A stretch of DNA of 64,000 nt from Mallotus nudiflorus (taxonomy: Eukaryota; Streptophyta; Magnoliopsida; Malpighiales; Euphorbiaceae): positions 3,534,001 to 3,598,000 of the forward strand of contig CANTUR010000069.1 of assembly GCA_947683625.1 (NCBI GenBank). Reading direction: 5' to 3'. Below the pieces are notes generated by a model. That model was not told the DNA's origin, searched no databases, and worked only from the letters and a program-made list of their open reading frames with translations. A program made the translations under genes and the position numbers. Below are positions 45,124 to 57,520 of the stretch, piece by piece (within the stretch, counting starts at the first letter, position 1; each line of letters begins with the position of its first letter).

Positions 45124-46430
45124 TGTTGGCCATTTGTGTGATTAAAGCCTAATATACCATATTTCAATTTTAATAAAGTAATTTTGAGTCATTAATGTGT
45201 TTATTTTAAATGTGTATAAATTAGGCACAATTTCAAGCTAAAGAATACAAGTATACCATCAAGGCAGTGGTGCTCACAGTACCCTTCATGTTTGTGAGCA
45301 CCCTCATGAGCAAAAGCATATTAAAGGACTTTATTAAACAAAAGATATAGTGACCCTTACGGTTGACATCATGATCATGACCAAGTTCGTGATCATGTCA
45401 TTAAGGTCTTAATCAAGTTAAACTTGATCATTATTAATTTGGATTAGAAGAAGTATTTGTCTAATGACCCTTATGGTATTAATCATAATTGCGATCATTC
45501 CCATGATGAAGGTCATAATTCAAGCTTAAACGAGCATGACTCAAAAGACCATGAACATCAAAAGCCATAGTGACCCTTATAGTCCTAATCGCGACCATGA
45601 TCATGCTAATGACACATGTCATGAATAAGGCTCATGAGCATGACCTCAGAATTTCATAGAAGCCAAAAGAGACAGTGACCCTTATGATTCGGAGTCACAA
45701 TTATGACAAACAATCATGATCCAAGTGGTAGCCCCATTATGGTCACAGTTGGCTCCAACGACTAGTTTAATTGATAATCATGATCATGACCATGGATATC
45801 ACAATTGTGACTAAACTATTCTCTGTAAAAAGCTTTTTAAGCATTTAATAAAGGTGGTGATTGTTGAAGAAGATGGAGCTGCTCTTTAACAACTAGTTTT
45901 TGGTCTTTAACTACATATACACCTCTTAAAATTTCATTTAAGAGGTTAGAGAAAGTTGTTATGAAATCAATTTCTTAGCATTAAATTGTACTCTAAAATT
46001 ATTTAATTCTTTAATAATTTTCTTAAACCCTTTGAGTTTAGGTTGAGTGTTCTAGCTTAGGTATTTTTTTAAATTCATAAGTTAAGAAAGGCAGTAAAAT
46101 ACTATGTTTTGAAGGAATTGGTTTAAGTGTTAGCCATTCAAAAAACTTAGAGAATTGGTTTTAAGAGTGATCCAAGAAAACTCTAATTTGTAAGGTTTAA
46201 GTTGAGCCTTAAAACTTAAGTGTGCAATTTTAATCTAAGTAAATAGATTGGTATAGGTTGAAAATCCTAACTTGGGATAAGTTAGGTGGAGACATAAGTT
46301 TGTTTAGAAACCAAACTCCTTAAATTTCCTCATTTTAATAATCTCAATTCTTAATCTCCTCCTTAACTCCTTTTAATTTGCTTAAAATTTTCATTAGCCC
46401 TATTCACCTCCCCTACAGGACCCTTTCACA
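45124..46430 (+). repeat. 3' LTR of the SIRE-like element
   Basis: It starts TGTTGGCCATTTGTGTGATT and ends CCTTTCACA. It is about 140 bp longer than the 5' LTR, mainly near 45860-46020. That extra part includes a small hairpin, CCTCTTAAA/TTTAAGAGG, at 45932-45955. Confidence 0.85.
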
Positions 46431-46644
46431 GGTTTTGTATCGCCATAATATAAACATATTTTGGACGTATGAAAAAAATGCCAAAAATTCCATTTTATTA
46501 TAACCCAAAGTTATTCTTTATCAAGATTTGAAAGGAACTAACTTATTAAGATTAAACTATTAACCATTAAAGCATGTAAAGCTCCATCTATCTCTTTCTA
46601 CTGCCTATAAAACTTATTCTAATAGTATTGATAAAGTCTTTACT

Positions 46645-46679
46645 TGAGGACAAACAAAATTCTAAGTGTGGGGGAGTTA
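46645..46679 (+). promoter_or_regulatory. Polypurine-tract region of an Athila-like element
   Basis: GAGGACAAACAAAATTCTAA then GTGTGGGGGAG sits right before TAATAAGTCCATATTTTG. This GGACAAGCAAA...GTGTGGGGGA block followed by TGATAAGTCC is the hallmark 3' end of Athila-type internal regions. It belongs to internal sequence lying left of the first LTR, most of it lost beneath the SIRE-like element. Confidence 0.6.
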
Positions 46680-49520
46680 ATAAGTCCATATTTTGTGTTT
46701 ATTTTGAGTTAATATTTAATTAGTTTTACTTAGGAATAAAGTTCGATTTTGGCCTTCAAACTTTTCACAAAAGTTCAATTCAGCCTAAAATGACATTTTT
46801 TTGACAATTCAAACAAGTACTTGCCCAAAATGTTCTATCTCTCCATTGAGCGTGTACAACATACTTAGATTAAAAATAAAAAAATAATGAAATAATATAT
46901 AATTATATGTGATTTATATTTCTATATTTCCTAATTTTTTGTTCTCCCCTAAAAAATATTATTGTTCCTCACTGTAAATTCAAGAGTGATTCTCTCTTCC
47001 TCAAAATATTATTCTCTCATTGCACTATAGTGGATGTCTCTTCCACTTTGTATAAGTGCCAACCCACCAATTCTACCCCCTATAAAATACCCACAACTAC
47101 TGCCACCATCCATTAGAAAAAAGATGTTGCTTTTATGACATCCATGGCCCCTCAGGGCTAAAACTTTAGTCACCCAAACAAAATTAGACCAGAATTAGAA
47201 ATCATTACCATGGCCAAATCTTCCTCCCAAGGCTGAAGCTTTTGATTCTATTAATAAGTCCAAATTTTACAACATTGCGTTTCTTTCAATCAACTATCTA
47301 TCAAACCTATATCAATTTGATGCTTTTAACCTCAAAAAGTTCTTTGACTTTACCATTAAATGGCTATGATTTTGCTTTTACCATGGCTGCTACATAGTGC
47401 TATCTTCTCTAACTCACTTGCTATGGCTGCCTGTGGAAGCCTTCAATATATCTTTGAAAAATCATTACCTAAAACCCTTTATTCACTTCTTCAATCCCTC
47501 TCTTCATGGAACTAAATAAAGACTATAAAATCCGTTGAGTAATCTTTTTTTACTGAAATATTCAACGAGCTTCATTTGTAAGAAAATTCTCAATCATCTT
47601 CTTATTATTCTTCCTCTTCTTATTTTTTTATATCATCCTTATCTTCTTCCCTTCTTCACCTTGTACTAATTTAATCCCATAAATGACACCAAATTCAAAC
47701 CTCCTCAATAAGAATATTGATACTAGTATCAACAATGAATATCATCATGCCAAGAAGAAGACTAAATCACTGAACTCCTTATTGAGCACATCAAATAATC
47801 ATTACTATTACACAGTCTGTCGCAAGCATGGTGACAACTTCTCACCAAGGAACTATGAGAGCTTGAAATTGTGCACTAAAGGACTTAGTTTTGAAAGCTT
47901 TTGATGATGTTGAGGATTTAAAGAAAGATATGAATACAAATTAGAAACACCATGAAGAGAGAGTAAGCATCACATGGCATATGGTATAGGAGAAATCTAA
48001 TGATATTATAGCTACCATTACTTCTTTGATTTTGATTTTCATTCAATTATGACATTTTAATGATTATTCTTTTTTTACTTTTTTTTGGAAAGAGTGATTA
48101 TCTTATTAATTTAATGATAATATCTATAATATTTGTTTTTTAGTTTAATTCATGCACTTTTCATTACTCGTGTACCTCACGTATTATTGAAAGATATAAA
48201 ATGGGTTTAAGTAACTCATTTTGGATAAGTATTGGGTTAAATTCTAAAAAAAGTCATTTTGGGCCAAATTGAACTTTTGCAAAAATTTTGAGGCCCTAAT
48301 CAAACTTTATTCCTTTATTTATTATAGTGTGATTATTTAGTAAATTATGGTTAAAATATGTTAATTTAGGATTTAAGTAATAATTTCACATTTCATGTGA
48401 ATTAGGTATTTTTCATAGTAATTTATTTAGGTTGACATAATTCATATAGAGTTAGAATCAATTTAATTTTTAATTTGTTATTAGAATAAGTTTTATGTAA
48501 ATTTAAAGATGCATTTGATGTGTTTTTCCATGGCTTCTAATATTTGGAGGCCTAATATTTAATTTGGATGCAATTGGAAGTGTATTAAAGCATAAGTTAG
48601 CAAGAAAAAAATTGGCTAAATGGGTGTAATGACCATTGCCTATTCTTGCCACATACATTGGGTAACGATCATTACGAGGAGCTTGAGTTGAAGAATTTCA
48701 CAAAAGAAAAGTGTACGGCCATTACTAAATCTTACATGGTCATTACGCTTCTTTTGCCTAAGTGCAAATTGGAGCATACTTAAGTATTTTAGGCATAACA
48801 TTTCATACAAAAGTTGGATATTAGTGATTCAAAATACTATGGAAAGGTAACTAAAAGACCTATAACTTTAATGAAGAATGCAGGAGCTAATGCAACAATA
48901 ATCACAGGATACAATATTAAGGAATTTACTTAGTTGTGTTTAAAACTGGGTAGCAATCCTAATTCAATAAGGAATCAACATTTGAGAAGGAAATTCATTC
49001 CAATTCAATCAAGGATGTGTTATGCCTATATAAAGGACTCGAGGAAAATGGAAGGAAATATATACATTCTTTGCAAAACATTCATTCATCTCTTCATTAT
49101 TCTTAATAATTTTCATTCAAAAATATTCATTACCATAGTTTCTTGAAGAGATTACAATGATTCAAGTGAGAAATTCCAACATTCATAGTGGTAAGCATTA
49201 GATGCATAATTCAAATTAGGTTAAAGTAATATTCTAATGAGTTAATATATAAACCAAGTGAATAGAGAATTTCTAGTACATGCATTCATTGTTAATTGTT
49301 TCTTTGAATTGATTTGCATTGGTTTAATTTAATTTAAGTCTTTATTTTAAATTTGGTTTTAATTTAAACTTCCAAACTCTAAATTTTAAGTGATTAGTTT
49401 AAGCAAATAATCAACTAACTAAAATAATCATCATCAACTATTCTTCATGGGAATAATACTCATACTTAAATAACTATTTTACTTGAGTAATCCGTATAGT
49501 TACGATTAGGACCAATCAAG
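46680..49520 (+). repeat. First LTR of the Athila-like element, split by a DNA transposon
   Basis: It matches 51533-53285 in the same orientation (TAAGTCCATATTTTG, AGTTAATATTTAATTA, GGAGGCCTAATG/ATTTGATTTGGATGCAA, AAGGGTGTAATGACCATT, TTGAATTGATTTGCATTGGT). It is interrupted at 46733-48313 and lacks about 0.55 kb present at 52400-52960 of the partner. Its 3' end is near 49520 with a badly decayed PBS region. Confidence 0.75.
46733..48313. mobile_element. 1581-bp DNA transposon with ~70-bp terminal inverted repeats (MULE-like, non-autonomous)
   Basis: The left terminus (46733-46802) starts GGAATAAAGTTCGATTTTGG. The right terminus (48246-48313), reversed, starts GGAATAAAGTTTGATTAGGG; both continue with CAAAAGTTCAATT and AAAATGAC blocks. 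It is flanked by TTTACTTA (46725-46732) and TTTATTTA (48314-48321), and the uninserted form TTTACTTATTTTGGTGTG exists in the sister LTR at 51576. The long TIR with 8-9 bp target duplication suggests Mutator-like. The interior has no transposase; it has a 73-codon frame (47683-47904) of unknown nature and pyrimidine-rich text that might be captured host DNA. Confidence 0.8.
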
Positions 49521-49659
49521 TTTTTAGTGTCATTATTAAAGAATAGTTTTATTGATATTGGTAGTAACTTAGAATTAGTTTCTTTAAACATGTTTCACTA
49601 TTTTTAGTTTTAATTTTAGATACTTTGATTTTTTTTTAAATTATTTTATAGGTAGTTCG

Positions 49660-50825
49660 TAGCCATTTTAAAAGTTCACCATGATAGAGATTGGTATATA
49701 TTATATACAAGGATGGGGCAACCCATATAGCAATACCTAAAAGCCATCATAGAACCATTCAAATTTCTCATGAGGGAACCAAAGAGAGAAAACACCATTA
49801 AGTATTGGAAATTCATATTTCTAATTTGTATATTAACCACTACCACCTTGAGAGATAAGTTCATCATTAGAAAAATAAATTGGACAAATTTACAGGGATA
49901 ATAGACAAAATGACCATCAAAAGGATGCTACTCACAAATTGGAGGCTAGGATCGATCAGTTATATAAGTATTCATAATTGATGTTCTAAACTCACTTTTT
50001 ATCCATTCATAATGTCAAAGTTCAAATGGGCCAAATTGCTAATGCATTATCAACACGTGGACAAGGGAATTTACTAAATAATAGGGAGACAAACCCTAGA
50101 AAGCATGTTAAGGCTATAACATTTAGGAGTTAAAAAGAGTTAGATGACCTTATTAAATCCAAAGTCCTTAAAGAAAAGGAGGAAGAGGATGTGCTAAATA
50201 AGGAAAGCAAAGGTGAGGTGGAATATAAATCTAATAAGTAATTCAAGTGCAATAAAGAGACTATAAAGCCATTTGTACCATTGTTACCTTTTTTTTTTCC
50301 TCCAAAGGATAAGGAATGAAAAGAGAGATAAAAAAAAGGAAAAAGTGTTTTGACTTACTTAGAAAGGTGCACATTAATGTTCATTTGTAGATATGTTAGC
50401 TCATATGCCTAAGTATGCCAAATTTTCTCAAATACTTAATCTCTAAAAAAAAACTAGAGGAACTAGAAATTGTTACACTAAATGAGGAGTGTGGTACGAT
50501 CTTAGCAAGGATGTTTAGAGTAAGATGAAAGAATTTTTACATTCCACGCACCATTGGCAAACTTTCATTCCTTATGGCATTATGTGGTTCGGGGGAAATA
50601 ATCAATATGGTGCCATTATCTATATTTAAAATGCTAGGGATAGAAGAGGCATATTCTACCAACATACGTTTGCAATTGGCAGATGGATCTAGGAAATGTC
50701 CAATAAGCATTATGGAACATACGGAAGTGGAAATGAATAACTTTGCACTCATAATAGATTTTGTTATTTTGGATTATGAGTATCATCCACTTATACTTAG
50801 GATGCCATTTTTACAAACCTCTTAA
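49660..50825 (+). pseudogene. Athila-like gag-protease remnant
   Basis: Near 49690 YILYTRMGQPI and LKAIIEPFKFLMREPKREN are gag-like. Near 50085, NPRKHVKAITFRS-stop-KELDD matches the NP.E..KAVTLRSGK.. linker of these polyproteins, followed by an AHMPKYAKF block near 50400. The 83-codon frame 50574-50825 is the protease-like domain: MALCGSGEIINMVPLSIFKM, GIEEAYSTNIRLQLADGSRK, then LILRMPFL. The expected LCD.GASIN.MP has G-S-G in place of D-[LS]-G, so the catalytic Asp is lost. RT, RNase H and integrase are absent downstream. Confidence 0.75.
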
Positions 50826-51532
50826 GCAATTATTGATGTTTACGAAGGACATCTCATCTTACACCTTAGAGTGGAAAGTTACTCACTTAATACATGTAAG
50901 AAACTGCATGATGAGGATGTAATTATGAAAAGGGAGATAAAAAAAAACATTAAAGGTGGTGGGTTTGTAGAACTTAAAAGTAAGAATGAATATCTCAAAG
51001 ATAAGGATGAAAGGGGAGGAATTTCAATATAAACTAAACCACATTTTAAAGAGCATAAAGCTAAACTACTTTTAAATAATATCATGAATTTACACATGAT
51101 AATTTTAAGTATTAAATCTTCCTTTGATCCTTTTAGTTATAGTAGAAACTTATTGAAAAAAAGCAAGACAAAGCATAAAATGCACTCGACAAAGTTTCTT
51201 TTACTAAAAAAAGGGGCAAGATAGAGTATAAAGTCACTTACCAAAATCATATATAAGGGTGAAATGGAGCATAAAATGCACTCACAAATGTTTAGAATAT
51301 TTGTAAAGTATTAAAAATGAATTATTTAATTATCATTCTTTGGGGTTAAAAGATTTCTAACATTTAAAATTATGTGACTTTCATTTATTCCACTGAGAAG
51401 TGTTATCTTTTACTTGTTTTTAATCTTTGGTTTTGGTGCATAAGAGCTATGCAAAGTATATTTAAATGTGGTTGTGCTTAGGTAAATTCTTTAATATGCA
51501 TGATTTGTAAATTCTATAAATTTCTGGGAGTT
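50826..51532 (+). other. 3' internal region of the Athila-like element
   Basis: No recognisable domain. KCGLVYIEIPPL-type frames on the other strand are shadows. It contains a duplicated phrase, GCATAAAATGCACTC, at about 51173 and 51272. Confidence 0.45.
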
Positions 51533-53285
51533 GATAAGTCCATATTTTGAGTTAATATTTAATTATTTTTACTTATTTTGGTGTGCTTATTTAGTAAAAT
51601 ATGTTAATTTAGGATTTTAAGTATTAATTTTGCATTTCATGTAAATTAAAAAAATTTTTATAGTAATTTATTTAGGTTTGTATAATTTATATAGAGTTAG
51701 TATTAATTTAAGTTTTGATTTACTATTAGAATACATTTTATGTAAAGTTTTAAATGCATTTGATTTTTTTTTCTATGTCATATAAGGTTTGGAGGCCTAA
51801 TGTTTGATTTGGATGCAACTGCAAGTGTATTCAAGTGTAAATCAATAAGGAAAAATGGCTAAAAGGGTGTAATGACCATTACCTATCGCTTATAGTTGTT
51901 ACAAAGTGCCTGAGTTAAAGAATTTCATGAAAAAAGAGTGTAACAGCCATTAACAAATCTTGCACAATTGTTATGCTTCTCCTGCCTAGGTGTGAATTAG
52001 AGCATAATTCGATAATTTAGGCATAAAATTTACTAAAAAATCATATTTCAGTCATTCAAATGCTATATAAAGCTAAAGCATAGAAGTACAACTTTAATAA
52101 GAATCCAAGAGGTAATTTGACTATTTTCATAGGATAAAATATTGAGGAATTTACTTAGTTGTGCTTAAAGTTGGATGGCATCCTAATTCAATAAGTAATC
52201 AACATTTGAGAAGGAAATTCATTCCAATTTAATCAAGCAACTTAAAAGGCATGGAAAAGAAATATATACATTCTGTACAACACATTCATTCATCTCTTTT
52301 TTATTTTTAATAATTATCATTCAAAAATATTCATTAGTATAATTTAGATAAAGAAATTGCAAGGATCTAAGTGAGGAGAACTTCCAGCATTTAATGAGCT
52401 ATTCACGTTGAAGAATTAGGGGATTCTAAACTATTTTTTTTTATTTCTTATGACATTTACTATATTTTCTTATACTTGTGTTATTATTTTCACAATCATG
52501 TTAGGTTGAAGATTCATTATGTAAGGATCTTAGTAGCTTGGGGATGTATTAACTCTTAACTTTTTGCTTTAATCTAAGTATATTTTTTGCATATGGATTT
52601 TGAACTTGTGCTTAATTATATTCAATATGGTTAGGGTCAAATTATATTAAGACCAAGAGGTGATGCATGTTTTCTATTTAAAGTTTAATTTGAATATTCA
52701 TATAAGTTGTTATAAGACTTAGAGGAGATTAATAACTTAGGTTTTAGCGTAATCTATTAATTTTAATTGAGTTGCAAAGAAATTTTGAATGCTTAATATT
52801 GCATGAATTACCTTCTGGTTAAATTTAGTTAAAGATTTGTTAGTTTGGCTTAGCAAGACAAGAGTCCAAGAGTTTAGACTATCAATTGAATTAACAAAAT
52901 TATCTTACAATTACTTGAGAGAGAATTGTAAGAATGTTATTAGTAAATATTATATGCACAAGTTAAATTAGGTCAAAGTAAGATGCTAATGAGTTAATAT
53001 ATGAACCAAGTGAAAAGTGAATTTCTAGTACATGCAATCATCATTAATTATTTCTTTGAATTGATTTGCATTGGTTTAATTTAATTTAAGTGTTTAGTTT
53101 AAATTCAATTTTTATTTAAGCTTTCAAACTCTGAATTTTAAGTGATTCATTTAAATAAATAATTAACTAAGTGAAATAGTAATCATCAACTATTCTTTAT
53201 AGGAATGATACTTGTACTTAAATCACTATATCACTTGAGCGATATGTTAACTTGCAGTTAGCACCATTCAAGTTTTTATAGTCTT
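51533..53285 (+). repeat. Second LTR of the Athila-like element
   Basis: It begins TTGATAAGTCCATATTTTGA at 51533 and ends near CAAGTTTTTATAG at about 53280. It is uninterrupted, so it provides the empty site for the transposon in the first LTR. Confidence 0.75.
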
Positions 53286-53389
53286 TATTGAGTAGTTCAT
53301 AAGAATATTTGACATTTATTCTATATGCACTAAACTATTTAACATTGGCATGGATGATGATCCATGCATTTTGCATATTTTAAAAGATG

Positions 53390-53885
53390 TTACCCTTTAG
53401 GAAAGTAGAGAAATTCAAAAAATATTTAAAAAAACATTGAGAATTATTCAAACAAACCTGTGATGATATGCCAAGCATCCATAGAGACATTGGACAATAT
53501 TATATTCCAACTAGAAAGAAGTGTAAATTGGAGAACTAGAACTTGAGAAGATTTAAACTAGAATAGGCCTAATTAGTAAAAGAAGACATTACTAAATAGA
53601 TTAAAGCTAAGTTTTTAAATAGTGGATTATCCTAAATGGTTAGTAAATATAGTGTCGGTACTGAAAAAAGATGGATGGTGAGAGTATATGGACTATAGAG
53701 ATCTTAATAAGGGTTATCCAAAAGATGTCTTTCCATTACCTTATATAGATTTTTTGATTGATAATGATGCAACCTACGTAATGTATTCCTTTATGGATGG
53801 GTATCTAGGTACAATCAGATTCTCAAGGCTATTATTAACTGGGCTAAGTCTGCTTTCACAATATAATGGGAACATATTGTTATAG
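53390..53885 (+). pseudogene. Tat-type Ty3/gypsy reverse transcriptase scrap
   Basis: Blocks in order: DDMPSIHRDIGQYYIPTRKK near 53465, KAKFLNSG at about 53605, then the 65-codon frame 53688-53885 MDYRDLNKGYPKDVFPLPYI, FLIDNDATYVMYSFMDGYLG. Compared with the family (DMPG...H.L......Q..RR, DYRDLN.A.PKD.FPLPHID.LVDN.A....SFMDGFSGYNQI) the catalytic D of the FMDG box remains. Frameshifts separate the blocks and the YxDD half is gone. This RT type goes with Tat/Ogre elements and is unlike that of the gypsy element inserted downstream. Confidence 0.75.
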
Positions 53886-53949
53886 AGTGATGTTGTTTAG
53901 TCTAAACACCATTGCATACATGCATTAGCATCTCATATTATACATATCG

Positions 53950-54726
53950 CACATTACATATTTGAATAGGAAAGCACATAAATACTCATAAAGGTCTTGA
54001 TGTAGTAGTGGGCATAATAATAAAGCAACCCTTAAGTGCACTAATACCAATACTCAATTGTCTCCCATAAAACCTGCACATTAGTGAGTGAATAACAAAG
54101 CTAACAGAACATTAAAAAGTTAAAATACAAGAGAAACTTACATGGGTGGTATCCTTATGTATGAAGGCGACAAGCTCAATCATTGCAAGGACCCTACAAG
54201 TCAAAACACCTCCATGAAGGTTGTACCCCTTGAGTAGAGCAACCAAGGGTATTGCGATAACCCTAGGAACCATATGAACAACATTAATAGGGATGCTAGC
54301 AGTACTAATACACTAGAGACTGTAACAGTATCTCCAGCACGAGCCCTCTTTGAATGGGACTGTGAGCTCATAAAAAATTAAGATCATAACAAGATTATAA
54401 TGCAAGTCAAAATAGAATCAACATGAATCAGTATAAAATAATCAAAATTCACTATATGAGTGGAAGAAAAAGAACCACCAATAGAGCAGGTATGCACATA
54501 GCTACTTATCGTGACATTAATCGGCTAAGGAATGATAGCCTCCATATAGGAAATGCCCTCTAGCTCTAAGAAATATTGTCTTTTAAGTCTAGCCATCATG
54601 CTCTATAAGCTAGTACCCACCAGGTCCTTCTCTCATAACATGTCAGGAGGGGGAGAAAAGGGTACATGGCAAGTGGTATGTCCACGGGTCCAATCCATGA
54701 TGCACTTACCCAAATACCAAGCATGG
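53950..54726 (-). pseudogene. Downstream part of a second PMD gene (split by a gypsy insertion)
   Basis: This is the continuation on the - strand of the PMD gene at 61790-63631. Frame around 54350-54150 (-) is open and reads INVVHMVPRVIAIPLVALLK, then GGVLTCRVLAMIELVAFIHK. Around 54720-54650 (-) it reads HAWYLGKCIMDWTRGHTTCH. Assignment rests mainly on strand and on continuity across the insertion; these blocks alone do not prove PMD. The 54553-54774 (+) open stretch is its shadow. Confidence 0.4.
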
Positions 54727-55575
54727 TGTTATGGAGTAGCCTACACACCAAGTTTCAAGGATTCAACATCATGAAGATGAGCATGATTAAGAAGGCAAGG
54801 ATTGAGTTCAAGAGATTTCTAGTCCACTTAGCATGCCTCAAGAATCCATAACAAGGTCTCAACCTAAGAAACTTCAACAAGCATTAATCCATCATCTATA
54901 AGGCTTAGTGAATTCAACTAGTGAAGGTTTACAAGGACACCAAAGCTTTAGAACAAGTGTAGCTCAAGTTCAATACAACTTAATTCAAGTTCAAGTTACT
55001 AATGGACTTAATTAAGTATGTAATAGGCAACATTTGTTATAGGCTGGCCGAATATGTATGGGGGATTACTTAAGCTTTGTTATTTTGGGTTTAATTATCT
55101 TTATTAAAGTTAAATAATGGGCTAGATGAATTGTTATTTTTAAGATTCCATTAGCCTTATTTGAGATATAATTATATTAGTATCCTATCTTTATACTTAG
55201 GGTTTTATTAGTTTCCTTATTAATTAAGGAAAACCTTATAAAGGCTATAAATATGCCTTGGCCAAATTATTTGAGCTTAAAATTGAAGTTTTAATCCTAA
55301 AGGTTATTTTTCTTTTATCTTTGTGTTCTTGCATAGAATACATGCTTTAAAGACCATTCAAGTTGATTGATCACCTTTTTATTAAGTGTTTTAAAATTAG
55401 AATTCAGAAGCAAGTTTCCTTTATTCCAATTCTTTGATCATCTTATCTAAGTAATTTGATTTCTAACCTTTTTTAGGGGTTGTTGCTAAATTAAGTATTA
55501 GGGTTTTCATGTTAATGCTTTAGGGTTTGAATATATAAAATGGTTCTCAAACTTACTCATGGAGGTTTTATATCA
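54727..55575 (+). repeat. 5' LTR of the 54.7-61.8 kb gypsy element
   Basis: 849 bp, TGTTATGGAGTAGCCTACAC to GGTTTTATATCA. It is a direct repeat of the 3' LTR (832 bp) with scattered differences and small indels, so the insertion is not very recent. Confidence 0.9.
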
Positions 55576-55577
55576 TT

Positions 55578-55589
55578 TGGTATTAGAGC
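55578..55589 (+). promoter_or_regulatory. Primer-binding site (initiator Met tRNA type)
   Basis: TGGTATTAGAGC, one change from TGGTATCAGAGC, two bases after the 5' LTR. Confidence 0.85.
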
Positions 55590-56392
55590 TTTGGCTCTAG
55601 ATCAGGTTTTATCTTTTCATAATTTTCGTTCTTTAATTCTGATTTCTTACGTTTGTTATTCTTTTAAATTTGGATTCTTGTGTTTTGTTCTTTATTCTTG
55701 TTCGTTAGTCTTGATCTTGTTTTTCTTTAATTAAATCAATTGTTTTGCATTTTGAAATTCAGATTTGCATTTGTAGTTGAAGATCTAAAAAAATCATGAA
55801 AAAAAGAGAAAGTGATTAAAAAGGAAGAATTTGGATTGTTGAGTGATTAATATCCTAATCAGGTCTAATTTAGGTTTCCTAATTCTATTTGGTTTATTTG
55901 AAATATCTAAATAGATCTTATAATATCTTATATTGGATTTTGCATATCATTATATTCCTTGCCCATTAAGGAATGTTACTTATTGTGGCAGAATTGGTTT
56001 TCTTTTTTAAAATACATTCTAAATTCAATTCTTTCCTATTCTAGGTAGATTTTTATATTTCTTTCACATGTCTTTCATATCTATTTGAGCTTTCCTAATT
56101 TATTTCTTCTCATTTATTATTTTTTTCTTGTTGACCGAATTTCTTCAAACTTGTTTTGCAAATTTTAGTTTTGGAATTCTACACATCGTAAGCTATTTGA
56201 ATTTTTCTAAAAGTGTGATGCACCTAAGAACATAAAAGAATTTGCAAGAGTGGTGTGAGGAAATTATGAGTGAAATTTTTGCTTAAATTGAACATGAGTG
56301 AGCATCCCCATCATTTGAGTGCAAAATATGTAAGGGAGTGCTTGTGAGGTCCTTGAATTAATTGCTTTATTTTCTAGTGTTCTTTTGCAGCA
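55590..56392 (+). other. Leader of the gypsy element
   Basis: AT-rich untranslated leader; no frame worth reporting. Confidence 0.5.
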
Positions 56393-57520
56393 ATGTCAAA
56401 ATAAAGTGAAGATAATGACGCTGGTCATGTTGATGAAGCTACACTATGTGAGGCTCAATAAGGAGAGTTTGCACATTTTAATAGAAATATGTAGGCTATG
56501 AGGGAAACATTAGAGCACATGGATGCAAGGTTGCAAGCTGTTGAAAGAGCAACACTGAATCACATTGAGGGGTATAGGGGAGGTAGAACTGAATCCCTTA
56601 AGTTAAATATTTAGAAAATGAAGATGTTAATTACAATGAGGATGATGATGATGCTATTGTTGAAATGTGTGTACTTAGAGGTGGAGGTAGAAGAGGCCAA
56701 GGTTTAGGTAGGGGTAGAGGAAGAATTCTATGATAGAAACTAAGGCAATGATGATTTTGTAGATACAAATTTGGGGAGCATTAAACTTAAGATACCTCAT
56801 TTTCAAGGTAAATCAAGTCCAAAGGCTTATTTACAATAAGAAAAGAAGGTGGAATCATATTTGATTATCATCAATTTAGTGAGGAGAAGAAGGTTAAGCT
56901 GGCGGCTATATAATTTTCAGATTGTGCTATAGCTTGGTGAGATCAATTGGTGACTAGTAGAAGAAGAAATTTAGAGTACCCAATTAGGAGTTGGCATGAT
57001 CTTAAGTCTACAATGAGAAAGTGATTTGTAACAATGCATTTTCATAAGAACTTGTGCAAAAATTTTAAGTTCTTAGACAAGGTAGTAGGAGTATGGATGA
57101 TTACTATAAGGAGATGGAAATGATCTTGACTAGGGCTAATATAAAGGAGGATATGGAGACCGCTATGGCATATTTCTTAGTTATTTTAAACAAGGAGATA
57201 ACTAACTGAGTGGATTTGCAACCTTATGTGGAGTTAAAAGAGATGATGCAGATTATCATCAAGGTGGAAAAGCAACTTCAAGGAAGAGGGGTAGTAATGT
57301 ATGTTCCTAAACCTTAACTGATTTTACTTGGAAAAAGGATGGAAATGGTGAATTTAAGGGAAAAAATAAGGCTACTTATGATCTTACAACGGGAAAGGTA
57401 GATTCGTCTTCCAAAGAGAAATCCAAAACCGAAGAGCCTAAGGGGAGAAATAGAGATATTAACTGCTAAAATTGTCAAAGTGTAGGTCATATTAGCAATG
57501 AGTTCCCTAATAGGAGGACT
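56393..57520 (+). pseudogene. Gag remnant with zinc knuckle
   Basis: Start-like ATG 56393 opens an acidic segment (SEDNDAGHVDEA), then FNRNM, METLEHMDARLQAVE-like coiled text and a Gly/Arg-rich run near 56680. The gag fold appears as SIKLKIPHFQGKSSPKAYL near 56772, followed by frameshifted WW....R..G. blocks. At about 57465 INC-stop-NCQSVGHISNEFPN is a CX2CX3GHX4C knuckle in which the last Cys is Phe. Multiple stops. Confidence 0.75.

Larger units (their letters stand above)
35342..46430 (+). mobile_element. SIRE-like Ty1/copia retrotransposon (11.1 kb) with both LTRs and an extra ORF
   Basis: Direct LTRs at 35342-36509 and 45124-46430 flank a PBS, UBN2-type gag, zinc knuckle, protease, integrase, RT, RNase H (copia order, integrase before RT) and an additional ORF between pol and the 3' LTR. 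Long size, gag type and an extra 3' ORF are characteristic of the SIRE/Maximus lineage. All coding parts carry stops. Confidence 0.85.
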
